Assembly: GCA_021613375.1 (NCBI GenBank)
Contig: CM038720.1
Coordinates: 19,367,215-19,431,214, forward strand
Length of the DNA stretch: 64,000 nt
Origin: Megaleporinus macrocephalus
Lineage: Eukaryota; Chordata; Actinopteri; Characiformes; Anostomidae
Reading direction: 5' to 3'
Within the stretch, counting starts at the first letter, position 1; the number at the start of each line of letters is the position of its first letter. Of the stretch, positions 35,121 to 46,100 are shown one piece after another. The translations under genes and the position numbers were made by a program. A model generated the notes under the pieces. The model saw nothing but the letters and a program-made list of their open reading frames with translations, did not search any database and had not been told where the DNA came from.

Positions 35121-35951
35121 TCACAGATCTGCGTCGTAGGGTTTCCCGCTGAAAGATGGGTTCACTAACCCTTTTGGTTGGCTCTTGGCTCTTGGGAAGT
35201 CCAGATCGTCGTCCAGTGAGTTCCGGCGGTAAGACACGCTGGAGGCGCTTCGGCTGGAGGGGCTCGGGGCGTTGGTACGCGGGTAGGGCGCCGGCCTCGA
35301 CGGCCTGGTGGTAACGGTAGTCCTGGTGGTCCTGGCGGGGCCGGAGATCGTCGTGGGTTTTTCTCCGCGGTTCCTCCCACCGCAGCACCTGCAGACGCCA
35401 ACGAATAGCACCACGCCGGCCAGCACCTCCATGATGCCTCCGATGTAGCCCAACACGATGCAGTAGCCCACCGTGATCCCCGGGTTCTGGGTGTTAGTAA
35501 AGGTGGTTGTGGTGTTAAGCGTGGGCAGCAGGTGCGTATACCAGGCGATGGGGATGATGGTCAGCACGCCCGAGCAGAAGATCAGCACGCCCCCGAAGGC
35601 CACGAGCGGCCAGCGCGGGTGGCGGTCCTGCCAGCAGCGCGCACCAGGAGTGACCACCGCGAGCCCGATGAGGGTCACAACCAGCGAGGCCACCATCATG
35701 CCCTGCGCAATCGGAATGATCTGGTTGTTGAAGTACGTCTGGTCCGTGGAGCGCAGGTTGCACGTCACCGAGCTGGACGTGGTTAAGCTCTTGCAGATGT
35801 CCCAGATACCCTGGTTGAGCACCGTTTCGCTCGACTGACCGGACAGGCCGGTCAGCGTGCGCCAGCTGGGCGCCACCGTGCTGGTCAGGTCCAGGATCCA
35901 GCCGCACGGCGACAGAACCAGCCCGAAGATGACGATCCCCGGAGTGCGCAT
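35121..35951 (-). CDS. cldn23: claudin-23-type tight-junction protein (copy A)
   Basis: Four-helix tight-junction membrane protein, 276 residues, in one uninterrupted exon as expected for claudin-23. The first extracellular loop has the claudin signature: W30, G48-I49-W50, C53 and C64. Helices are roughly 7-28, 85-106, 118-143 and 163-190. The N-terminus MRTPG and the text ...APSWR, GIWDIC and RCWQD fit vertebrate CLDN23. The tail is long, rich in Ser, Thr and Pro, and ends DADL as a candidate PDZ ligand (human CLDN23 ends DSDL, from memory). The coding region is GC-rich compared with its neighbours and with copy B. Start chosen at the MRTPG methionine, which is shared with copy B. The suffix for the fish paralogue is not assigned. 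Confidence 0.85.
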   Translation of the reverse strand: MRTPGIVIFGLVLSPCGWILDLTSTVAPSWRTLTGLSGQSSETVLNQGIWDICKSLTTSSSVTCNLRSTDQTYFNNQIIPIAQGMMVASLVVTLIGLAVVTPGARCWQDRHPRWPLVAFGGVLIFCSGVLTIIPIAWYTHLLPTLNTTTTFTNTQNPGITVGYCIVLGYIGGIMEVLAGVVLFVGVCRCCGGRNRGEKPTTISGPARTTRTTVTTRPSRPAPYPRTNAPSPSSRSASSVSYRRNSLDDDLDFPRAKSQPKGLVNPSFSGKPYDADL

Positions 35952-36013
35952 TTTTGAAGCTCAGCTTGGGCGCAAAACCAGAAAAGCTACACGCGTCCGG
36001 CGCAGGTAGGTGC

Positions 36014-36125
36014 TTTTAAATAAACACGAAGCTGAAACTCTGGGTGGATCCTCGCGGGGGGGTGGGGAGGAGGGGTGGGGGTGTGGCGCTTCATTCTCAA
36101 AACTGCCTCCGAGCGCGCGGTTTCG
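36014..36125 (-). promoter_or_regulatory. promoter-like region of claudin copy A
   Basis: On the minus strand TTTATTTAAAAGC (36013-36025) is a TATA-like box about 65 bases before the start codon. Upstream of it is a G-rich run (36056-36084 on the plus strand) able to form a G-quadruplex or bind Sp-type factors. Confidence 0.35.
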
Positions 36126-36235
36126 ACAGCTGGACTAGACAGCGAGCACTGTTTATTTAATTGCTTTTGTTTAGTTACATTAATAGAAGAAAGGATCCCT
36201 AACTTGCTGTAGTGATTGTGCTGTGTTGTCCTGCA

Positions 36236-36580
36236 CTAGTTCACCTGATGGTGATGTATTCTCCAGCATTACACTCTGTACACCAGTCTCCTACAAGATA
36301 CCCCCACCCGCCTTTCCTCTGTTCTTCAGTGGACAGTCAGCACTGCTGAGTCTGATCCACTCACACCAGCACAACATACCCTAACACGACACCACCACAT
36401 CAATGTCACTGCAGTGCTGAGAATGATCCACCAGCCAAATGATACATGGTTTGTGGTGGTCCTATGGGGGTGCTGACCACTGAAGAACAGGGTGACAATG
36501 TATGTAGAGAACCAGATGGACTACAGTTTGTAATTGTAGAACCACAAAGTGCTCATATATGGTAAGTGGAGTTGATGAAT
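36236..36580. repeat. dispersed repeat related to one arm of the fold-back element
   Basis: It contains CACCACATCAATGTCACTGC, GTGGTGGTCCTATGGGGGTG, TGACCACTGAAGAACAGGGT and CAGATGGACTACAGTTTGTA. These parts also appear, partly inverted, in 13230-13855. I recognise it as a high-copy otophysan repeat. Confidence 0.55.
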
Positions 36581-38124
36581 TGGATAACAATTGCAGAAAT
36601 AAGGAAGTAGCCAGTCTCTGTATATACAGTATGTAAATAAATGTCTTATCAGTTTTACATTTGAGTTTAATAATAACAAATATAATATATAATAATATAT
36701 CTTGAACATTACCTCCACACTGCATTTAAACTCCAATTTATGAATCTAAAAAAGTTGCTCAGACTTTCTTTCTTCTAATACTATTAGACCATGAGATGAG
36801 GGTGTGGGCCTTGTGTGCCCAATCACACGCCCTCATGGATCAGACTTTGGGAAGCCCAGACTTTGAAGGTATGAACATAATAGTTATATTGTGCTTCTTA
36901 TATCACAGACTGCCATGGTTTGTGAAAGGAAGAGTTCAAAGTAACAACAGGCCAGATTCATAAGGGTGTCTTAAAAAAGATAACACTTGTAAATATGTAT
37001 TCATACTTAGGATATTAAGAAAAACTTGAGAACAAGGGAATTTCTTTTAAACATCATGTTCTAAAATGTTCTTTACCTTTACGGTAGCTTTACACTCGTC
37101 TAAGCCTGTAAGAGCTGAGAAGCGTCGAAATGAATCTAACTACAGTTTAGTTGTTGGAAATAAGACCTGCGCATTCAGAAGTTTAACAGGACTTTCAAGT
37201 GAAGCCTAGAAATGATAGCCTAAAATATTCTTAAGGATTAAGATATCCTTAAGAGAATATTTAAGGACTAATGTTTATTTTTCAAGATTTGGAACATGAG
37301 AACATCATTATGAACGTCTTGGTTTTTGTATTAAGAACCGAGGAAAGTTTTTGTGAATCTGGACCCTAACAGTGAAAATAGAAGTATTATATGTTAATAT
37401 CTACTTGAGCTCAAACTACATCCAAACTCCAACAGCAAAGCAGTCTGGACTGGGATACAGATATGAAGAAATGCTACTATTGAGTCCTCTGAGCTCATCT
37501 ATGACTAGCACTGAGGGTAGCAAACATGCACAGTTGGACACTGTGATGAGAAGTCTAAGCAGAGATGTAGTTGAATTATGTGAGTTTGATCTAGGATCAA
37601 GTTCTCAAGTATTCTGTTGAGCTGCATTTAACATGAACACTTTGGTCGGTTGCAGATCAGCTCCACCCTGTATTCACAATCCCCATTCTGAAAGAGCCTG
37701 TTTTTCTTGTCTAAATGCCAAAAATGTGATACAAAGAGCAAAATTGTCATGCAAATTCGACTGCTTGTCAAATACTTGGCAACTGTATTTTTGCACATTA
37801 AAAAAACAACATGTGGTTGGCTAACCTTAAATCAATTAATTATTTGCATTTTAATAATAACAGTTTGCAAAAACTAGAAAACATTGACATCCACTGTAAA
37901 GGGCAGTGATAAGTCCTGCCTTGATATGGAGTTTGGGCATCTAAACCTTGTAGATGTTCTTAACCATACCTCATCTATAATATCTGTGTAATATCCTGTA
38001 GTAACCTATTATAATTTTTTTAATTTATTATTACGTCTCTTATAAGGATTCTCCGGAGACATCTATAGTATTACGGTAGATCTACACTTTATAAACAAAA
38101 CAGCGTCCAAACAATACTCCCCAG
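36581..38124. other. spacer between the two claudin genes
   Basis: A/T-rich sequence without an exon signal or repeat that I can name. It holds the distal upstream region of copy A and the 3' flank of copy B. Confidence 0.45.
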
Positions 38125-38856
38125 TCACAAATCAGCCTCATAGCTGTATGATGTGTTGACCAGTCCACTCCTCCATGGGGAGGGTGCTTCATCTTGGGCT
38201 GCATCTCTGGAATATGATTCCTGGCTCATGCTGTTTTGGTTCTCGATGGGCCTCGGTGCCATAACTGCCCCAAACGTACTCCTGTTGCACTTCTCTCCCC
38301 GGTTCAGCCCATCAAAACATCGACGTATCCCTGCAAACATGGCACCTCCTCCAAAAACCTCCATAAGACCCCCCATGTAGCCCAACACGATGCAGTAACC
38401 AACACGGATGTCTGCAGATGGAGCTTGGATTTCCTGAAGCATGTGGGTAAACCATGCAATAGGGATGAGCGTAAGGATCCCGGAGAAAAAAATAAGAAAG
38501 CCACCAACCCCTGTCACGGTCCAGTTGGGTGGTCTGTTGCTCCAACACTTCACTCCAGCTGCGACCACAGCCAGACCAATCAGATTCACCACCAGGGACG
38601 TCACCATCAGCTTCTGACTAGTCATAACCACTCGGTTGGAAAAGTATTCAATGTCCTGTTGGTTACAGTACATTTTCCTGGACGTTGTGAAAGTCTTGCA
38701 TATGTCCCACAGTCCTTGCTGCAGCACCAGATCTTGGGGTTGTTTTGTGATGTGTTGGACTGTGCGCCAGCTGGGTGCAACAGTGCTCGTCAGGTCCAAT
38801 ATCCAACCGCAAGGTGCCAAGACCAGGCCAAAAATCAGAATCCCAGGAGTGCGCAT
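38125..38856 (-). CDS. cldn23: claudin-23-type tight-junction protein (copy B)
   Basis: Second intronless claudin, 243 residues, same strand as copy A and about 2.2 kb upstream of it in transcription direction. Signature residues fall at the same positions: W30, G48-L49-W50, C53 and C64. The first 30 residues are nearly identical to copy A apart from conservative changes, while the cytoplasmic tail is shorter and different. It ends EADL, again a candidate PDZ ligand. Claudins of this type seal or tune paracellular permeability in epithelia. The pair is a local tandem duplication. Which of the fish cldn23 paralogues each is cannot be decided from the sequence alone. Confidence 0.83.
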   Translation of the reverse strand: MRTPGILIFGLVLAPCGWILDLTSTVAPSWRTVQHITKQPQDLVLQQGLWDICKTFTTSRKMYCNQQDIEYFSNRVVMTSQKLMVTSLVVNLIGLAVVAAGVKCWSNRPPNWTVTGVGGFLIFFSGILTLIPIAWFTHMLQEIQAPSADIRVGYCIVLGYMGGLMEVFGGGAMFAGIRRCFDGLNRGEKCNRSTFGAVMAPRPIENQNSMSQESYSRDAAQDEAPSPWRSGLVNTSYSYEADL

Positions 38857-39960
38857 TGGTGCTCTAAAGGACTCTGAAGGTTCAGTGGAAATAAACCTGT
38901 AGCAGCACCAGCAGCAGTAGTGATGGGATGTAGGTTTCAGTCTTGACTGTCTATTCAGCCAGAATGAAAAGTGCCTCCAGTTTCAGCAGCGTTTTATTAC
39001 AGTCTCCTGGGGAATAAGGGCTGGCCTGTATTAGAGCAGCTTGTGGGGCGATTGGTCTCTGCACTGAAGCGGTACTGTAGACTCAGTAGGTACTGTAGCG
39101 GTACTGTAGACTCAGTAGGTCTACAAAACAAAATTACAGAGAAGTTTACCAGAAAAACAGAATCTAAATCAATCATAGGAATGTAAACTAAAGCGTGTTC
39201 TGTGGTTTTATTTGTAGTGTTGATGATGATAAAATAGTGGTAAATTTCAAACAGCTACTTTGCCTTATAACAGTTTCTTTGTTTTGAATAGATTTTTTTT
39301 ATTTAGGAATTTTTATAAAACAAAACAATGGCAGTAAATTTATAACCATTTCACGTAACAGTTTTTTCTGAGGCCTGACCCCGGGCATAGCTTGTGTTAT
39401 ATCTTCTAAACTTGTTTAGTACATTTTAATGCAAAATCAACTTTTATTACTATTAGCACATTTAAAAAACAAGTGTTGGCTGTAATAAATAATAATAAAT
39501 ATAATCAAACAACTGCTTAATAAAGCAAAATAAATCAACCAACAAGCATATACACATATACAAAGCTATTAAATGATACCAACAATTAAACAAATCAACA
39601 ATAAAACAAAGTGGAAAAGCTAATGATGTTGAGAAAAACAAACCGAGACAGAACAGATGACTGAATGCCTGAGAGAGGTGAGGTGGAACAAAAGCACAGG
39701 AGGTCAGAGATATAATAAAACTTTAAATTCGTATATTACTGAAACTCTGTATATATTTACGGCTGTATATTACAGATATAAATGTTACAAGTCAGCTGAC
39801 ACATTCCCAAGTACAGTAAGCTGCAATAACTGTCACCAGAAGAAATAAAAGCATAAACATATGTTTCTAGATCTTTAAACACAGGATGCTTTTTAATTTA
39901 GCTATACTCCTGAGTTGAAAGCAGTAGCTTCACACAATAGTGTTTATTTACTTCCTAAAC
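38857..39960. other. upstream flank of claudin copy B and spacer
   Basis: A tandem duplication of about 29 bases (GCGGTACTGTAGACTCAGTA twice) lies at 39068-39120. On the minus strand GTAATAAAACGC near 39000 could be a TATA-like box about 140 bases upstream of copy B. Nothing else is recognised. Confidence 0.4.
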
Positions 39961-40400
39961 TTAAGAGTCAAAGATACATCCCAAGATTTTTTTCACATTA
40001 GACACTAGTGGCCCCAGATCATTAGCTATAGTGCTTGCAGAGTCAGGACTTCCAAAAACAATAATTTCTGTTTTGTCTTGGAATCATATAAGAAAGTTCT
40101 TAGATATTCAGTCCTTTCAGTCTCTCAAACAATGGAACATGTGGCACAGATCATTTTCACCAGGTTAAGGGGTAAGTAAAACTGTGTGTCATCTTCATGA
40201 CAGTAATAGGAGATTTTGTAGTTTTGTAGTTTTGTATGGACCAAAAGGAGAGCATATACAAATAGAACAGAATAGGTCCCACGGTAGAGCCCTGAGGCAC
40301 CCCACAAGTAACAGGTCCTAAGGAGGAGAAAAAGTGTGTTGACAAAAAAGGTTGAACAGTACAGTCTGTATGCAAAATTGTTCCTCTAGGACCCTACTTA
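39960..40400 (-). mobile_element. LINE reverse-transcriptase fragment
   Basis: On the minus strand, translation gives TCGVPQGSTVGPILFYLYML followed, after a frame change, by YYCHEDDTQFYLPL. These correspond to the GVPQGS and Y(A)DDTQ motifs of non-LTR retrotransposon reverse transcriptase (L2/Rex1-like). The catalytic YADD is degraded to HEDD and the frame is broken. It is a dead 3' fragment. Confidence 0.7.
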
Positions 40401-42270
40401 ACAGACATGCGAACACTTATAGGCGCAGAGTTACTTTTAAAATGAAGAATTGTTTTTATTTCTATCGTGGGATATGTGAAGTTTAAATTGGCTAAATTTA
40501 GTGTGGAATTTTTACAATGCTGACGAGTGTGGAAAGTTTGTAGTGTTGTGAAAGGTTAGTTTCAGTTTAGATATTTTAGGCACAGTTTTTTGCGTCAAAG
40601 TGGCTCGAAACTACTGATACATACCTGTCATTTCAGACAGTGAGATCATGTACTGTGATAATGCAATCTAACAGAACGCCACCTAGAATAAGTTTCCTGG
40701 TTCCTAGTTCTTATTACTAAGCAGGTTAAATGAGCTCTCGTATCCTGGCCATCCAAGTCTTTAATAATTCAGGTACAATAGTTTCACAATAGCTTTACAA
40801 AGGTAGATTGCTGTACATTAAAGCAGCTGTTAATACATTTCTAATTATGCATTTCTGACCTATGTCAATCAAGAGGCCAATAAATTGACTAAACTTTAAA
40901 ACTGCCATTTTATATGTGTGTTTTCTTCTTGCACACCTGATAAATGTTATCTGATTATCATACTTTTCTTGAGTTTTTAAAAAACGGAAAAAAAGAAACT
41001 TGTACTTGGATGGAATGAAGCTGAACCTGATTTTTACTCTTGTTTTCCTTCCAGAGCTAATGGAATGACGAAGCACTAGGCCTACAGCTGTGAAACCTGC
41101 TTATTAGCTCACCGTCCGGATCAGCCAGAGTAGCTTTTCTAACATTCAGTTTCAGTTACTGTGAAATTTAACACCAAGACCTTCATTTAACAATATAAGC
41201 AGCATGACAACTTAGTAAGTTTAGTTCCTAAAGCTGTCCACACTGTTAGCATAGACCCGCCAGCCAGTGTTTTCCAGACACATTCCTTTGCGTTGTTGCA
41301 GGCTTGCTGGAGTTCATATACTCAAGAAATCAAGTACTGAGAACAGTTAAAATACCTGGAAGTTTTCTTGACCCAAATACAGAGGGTGCAGCAGTTGGTG
41401 ACCCGCCAGCATGAATGAATTTATTAGTCCTATTATTACGCATCATCACTGTGATAAGTAATGTTTATGAAGCTTCTAAACAAGAAAAGCCATAATAGTA
41501 ACAACCAGCGGCTTTTCCGAATAGAGATTTAGAGGCATTGTATGCAAAGCTCCACTTCCCGTTAAAAACACATTGGCTATGTAGTCACTCTCTGTTCACT
41601 TGTTTAAGTTAGTTTGTTCTTGCAACGTTTTTTCTCTAAAAAAATAGGACTCTACCCATGTACAGAGATTAGCCAGAAGCCACAATTTTAGTCACATGTA
41701 GAACAAGTTAGCTAATGCTGCTTAGCATGCAACTTTGTATTCAGTTTCTGTTCTTTTAAATGATTCACTGGCATTTGTATCTTCATCTGAGGGCCACAGG
41801 ACCTGGCTGCTTTCAAAGACTCTGAGTTTGTCTCCACCCTGTGGTAAATTAAACAACTTTCAGCAGTGCCTTCCTTGATCAATGTTTTTGGAGAAAACTG
41901 CTTAGTTAATAAAAAAAAAGTTTAGGCATCTTATGATTTTACATAGTACTTTACATTAGCATCATTTAATGTACAAGAACAAAGTTTTTTGTAATGTTGA
42001 TTACAAATAAAAATATTTTTTTATTTGTGCCAATAATTTGCATTTGTTGTATATACTGTGTGCTGTGCTGTTTGTTAAGCGTTACTGTTGTATGTTAACA
42101 CTCTGTTTATTTTCCTGCTTTGCGAAAGAGATTCTAATCTCAACTAGATTTTCCATGTTATAGTAAAAGTAAAAAGCAAATACATGAAATCCAATAATAT
42201 ATGCTGTAAAGTTCAAGAACAATAAAAAATAAATAAGGGGACCTTTGCCACGAGCAAGTTTGGTAAAAGG
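40401..42270. other. spacer without a supported gene
   Basis: A/T-rich sequence without recognised exon or repeat. A 63-codon minus-strand frame (42082-42273) is discussed as a finding because it starts next to a GC-box/CCAAT module. I do not call it as a gene. Confidence 0.4.
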
Positions 42271-42440
42271 CATGGCATGACTGACAAGCCCCGCCTACTT
42301 CACTAGGTTCGCTAACTGTTTCTGGGATCCTGCTCTGGGATTGGCTAGTCCATAGTTTTGTTTTATATAAAACTGATTTCTGATAAATGATTCAAAATTA
42401 ATCCTGCTAATGACACTGTGGCATTTATGGTAGGTTGTTT

Positions 42441-42680
42441 TAAGCAATTTAATCAGTAGCATTAATGCTTATCAATCATCTCTCAATAACTGTAATGTCA
42501 ACCAATCAGTAATCAATAGCAGTAGTGTCAACCAATCAGCGCTCAGTTACAATAAAGCTAACCAATCAGCGCTCAGTAGCAGCAATCCCAACCAATCAAT
42601 GCTCAATAGTAGTAATACTTTCTAATCAGCACTCAGTACAAGTAATGTTAGCCAATTAGCAGTCAATAGCAGTAATGCTA
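42441..42680. repeat. eight-copy 30-bp tandem array of CCAAT boxes
   Basis: Units begin at 42441, 42471, 42501, 42531, 42561, 42591, 42621 and 42651, all exactly 30 bases with no indels. Consensus is close to ACCAATCAGCGCTCAGTAGC plus AGTAATGCTA. Five units keep an intact CCAAT. The array ends 440 bases upstream of the parm1 start codon. Confidence 0.85.
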
Positions 42681-42822
42681 CCGTCTTATTGCCCAAAATC
42701 TGTTCCAAAAGAAATATCTAAATTAAGGAAATATATCGATATGCTTTCTTAGGTTTGTTAATTCTGGGTAAATCGGCTGTTTTTACTTATTATTTTCATT
42801 ATTTTCATTTAGGACTCTCTCT

Positions 42823-42837
42823 GGCGCCCTCTGGTGG
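42823..42837 (-). promoter_or_regulatory. CTCF-type binding motif
   Basis: The minus strand reads CCACCAGAGGGCGCC, which fits all 15 positions of the published vertebrate core CCASYAGRKGGCRSY. It sits 50 bases upstream of the parm1 promoter repeats. Confidence 0.65.
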
Positions 42838-42887
42838 TTTGCGGTCTTTATTAGCTTGGGCCAGGCTGTCCTTAAAAGGACTCTGAT

Positions 42888-43119
42888 ACTAGCCAATCCT
42901 AGCACAGGACGCCTGATCCTACTAGCCAATACTGGCGCAGGACGCCTGATCCCACTAGCCAATCCAGGATCAGGAGGCGGGGCTTGTCCAGAATAGGGTG
43001 GGAAAAAAAGAAAGCGAAATTGTGCCTCTTCACTGACAGTTTCCTCTTCGCACCATCGCGCTCAGTGTGCTCGAGCGGTCGTGGAAGTGGCCCGAGCTCA
43101 ACAGCAACGGAGGAGCAAA
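42888..43119 (+). promoter_or_regulatory. parm1 promoter and 5' untranslated region
   Basis: A 33-base unit (ACTAGCCAATCCTAGCACAG...) is repeated 2.6 times from 42888, giving three CCAAT boxes. A GC box (AGGCGGGGC) follows at 42975-42983. There is no TATA box. Transcription probably starts between about 43010 and 43060. The start codon is at 43120 in the context CAAAATGA. Confidence 0.6.
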
Positions 43120-46100
43120 ATGAGAACCTGTCGACCATCAGTGAGATTCTCGTTCGTTGTCTTAGCGGGTAAGTTTGTCTACAAAGTTTAAAAGGTTTAG
43201 ACGGTTCAGGTCCTTTTGTGAAGTTACTGCACGTTAGTTCATCGCCAGTGTCGACAATTCTGTTATGTAGGCTTCATAACGGATACTATGTAGGCTTCAT
43301 AACGGATACCTCAGCTGATACTGAGTTCTGATTATTATAGCTCTGTCACCCACTGAGAATGAATGACACAATGTGGTAAGAGTGAGCTGATCATCAGATC
43401 GCAGATGTGCTGTTACGATCATCCAGTCATTAAACAGTGTAACGAGTATACAAATATATCTATCTGTGATCTTTCTTTAAGGTCTTATATTCAGTAGAGC
43501 ATGTGAAACAACCACGACATGGTCAACATCACTGCCACCTTCTTCATCACCATCCTCATCACCACCACCACCACCAGCATCAACTTTGACTAACAGCTCA
43601 TCCACAGTTACTGCTGTAACGACTAGGACAACACAACCTACAGCAACAACTAACTTGACAACATCTGCTCATCCTCCAACAAATACAAGTTCTACACTTA
43701 CAACAACTGCCTCCACAAATAAGTCAGCTACCACATCTGCGTTTTCAGGTTCTGTCTCCGCTAACAGTTCACTGGTTACAGAACATACCACCTTAAACCA
43801 GACAACCAATGACACAACTCAGTCAATGTCAACTGTGACCGGAAATGTAACCACATCAACAGAACAGTTCAACAGCACCAATGGCACCACCACCACCTTG
43901 ACAACAGCAAAGCCTACATTAGTGAGCTTGAACTCCACAACACCATCTTTCAATTCAACTACAAAACAAATTAATTCTACTACTGGAAGCAAAGTTTCTT
44001 CAACAAAGCTTCAGCCGCCCACTTCAGCCATTCAGGAAACGTCAACGAAGATGGTAACGAGCTCTGCAGTGTCAACGCAAACGAAACCTTCATCAAGCAC
44101 AACACAACACAAAACGTCCAGTAAGAAAATCAGCAGCAATCCACCTGAGGGCCTAAATTCAGGTAAGGCCTCAGATTTTTATTCTTCACAACTAGTGCTT
44201 ATGTTTGGTGACATTGCTGGCAGCTTTTGGTATAAAAATATATTAATGAATAGAAATGTTAAGCAAATCAAAATTGAATGGCAATCAGTACCTGTTCAGT
44301 TTACTCTCCAACCCATTAACGTCCTTATCCAGTTTCACTTCCTTTGGTCCACATGTTTTACTGAGCTTGCCTGAGCACAAATCTAGGTGAAAAAATGAAT
44401 TCACCAAATCATTAATTTAATGTATATTATTTCACACTGTGATTGCTTCTATAAATTAAATGAATCAATTAATCAAGAAGACTAGAATATGCATTTATTG
44501 TGACTTGAGGCTTCACCCCTAAGTACAGTGTGCCAGACCACCTGTGTGGTTGTGATTTGTAACAAAACAATAGAAAATACATAAGTATTAGTGGATCAAA
44601 GTATTACATTTAGATAATAGATGTTAAATATGGGCATTAATGGGTTATGTTTATACAGATCACATTACTGCTGCTAGACTCCTAAAAAAGGTTGTTCTTT
44701 AAGACTTCTTTAATAAAAAGAATGTTTGTGTTTAGAACAGAGTTGTATATAGAGCTGTTTGCATGTGTATATATGTATGTGTTGTATATGGTTCTATATA
44801 CATTGCCAAAAAGCTTGATATTGTAACAATAGCAGAAGACTAGCTTTAGACTTAGGGGTGATCTGTTATCAGAGATGGAATATAATATTCATCAATATGT
44901 TTTCATTAGCATAAAACTACATACCTGTAACTACAAACATTGTGTTTTTGTTAACCTATAATTAGCCTTCATATCTACATAGGAGTGGCTGGTCCAACAA
45001 AGGCCGCCATGTTTCTTTTGAAGCCCAGAATAAAAAAAGCACACACTGGCTGTAGAGAGCGTGAAATTAGCTGTGAACCAGCTGGAAGACGTATATGTAC
45101 TGTAGCACATATTTATCAGTAGCTCCTTACATAAAATTCTGGGTAGGATGTCTTGATACTTTAATCTCCTTGATCAAAAATATGACCACCATTAAAACGA
45201 TGAAGCTTCTTATTCACCAGCTTCTTGTTCCGGTTTTCCTGTTCCATCTTAAATGGTGCAGCAGTCATTATAACACCTCAGGTGCCAAAATGTAACTGCA
45301 GTACCACCGTTTAAGGCGGAACAGGAAAATTGGAACAAATAGGTTTTGTTTTTGACAAAGGGAAGATAACATAAAGAGGTAAACAAAACTGAATTCTGTT
45401 CTCAAGCCCAGGTTCACTCTACAACTGCTTAAAGAAATAAGGAAACGAGTGAGTAGTAAGGTCTTCAGCTGATTTCTGTTTGAAGTTCTAAGTGAAAGGA
45501 TGAGATGGAACTGAAGTTACAGAGAGACTGGGAGAGAGCGGTGTTTCATAATGATGCTCCTGAGGATGTCCTGCCCGGAAAAGTTTCAACACACCTGATC
45601 CCACTCACAGAGGCAGCATGTTACAGGTTGTTTCAGCAGTCTGTAAATGCTGGTTTATTGAGCTGTTGCCCAATGCTGTTATATTATGTGGACACGACTT
45701 TACAGAGTTGCAAATTTTCCATACAGTCAATTTGTTTGCGGTTTTAAGCATCTTAAGCCACAGATTTCCTACTGAAAGCATTTGACCTCAAAAAACATAT
45801 AAGACAAAAAACATATAAGATGTCAGAGTGACCTAGATTATAGTGTCCCATCATCTTTTTGAATTTGGACCCATTCAGAGTTTACTCTCTCTAAATACAT
45901 GATTGATCATTTTTTGCTTGATATTTAATGACATCTCTTAATTTACTTGGGTAAACTGAGTAAACATAAAATGAACATGAGGATACGTCCTGTTCACATT
46001 TTGAACACATCTGCATTCTTCTTTGACTTCAGGCTGTTTTTGCTGCAGAAAACATAAGGAATGTCCCAGTTTAATCTTTTTAAAACTTCTCTCTGCCTTA

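Noticed and set aside
35473..35838. 121-codon plus-strand frame and the 130-codon minus frame at 35515-35907
   Set aside because: Shadows of claudin copy A in other frames.
38236..38877. 213-codon plus-strand frame
   Set aside because: Antisense shadow of claudin copy B; composition follows the complementary coding strand.
42082..42273. 63-codon minus-strand frame as a gene
   Set aside because: Kept only as a finding. It has one hydrophobic stretch and a GC box nearby, but no homology or splice evidence.
45505..45747. 80-codon frame in parm1 intron 2
   Set aside because: No family match and no exon borders; the flanks look like intron and repeat sequence.
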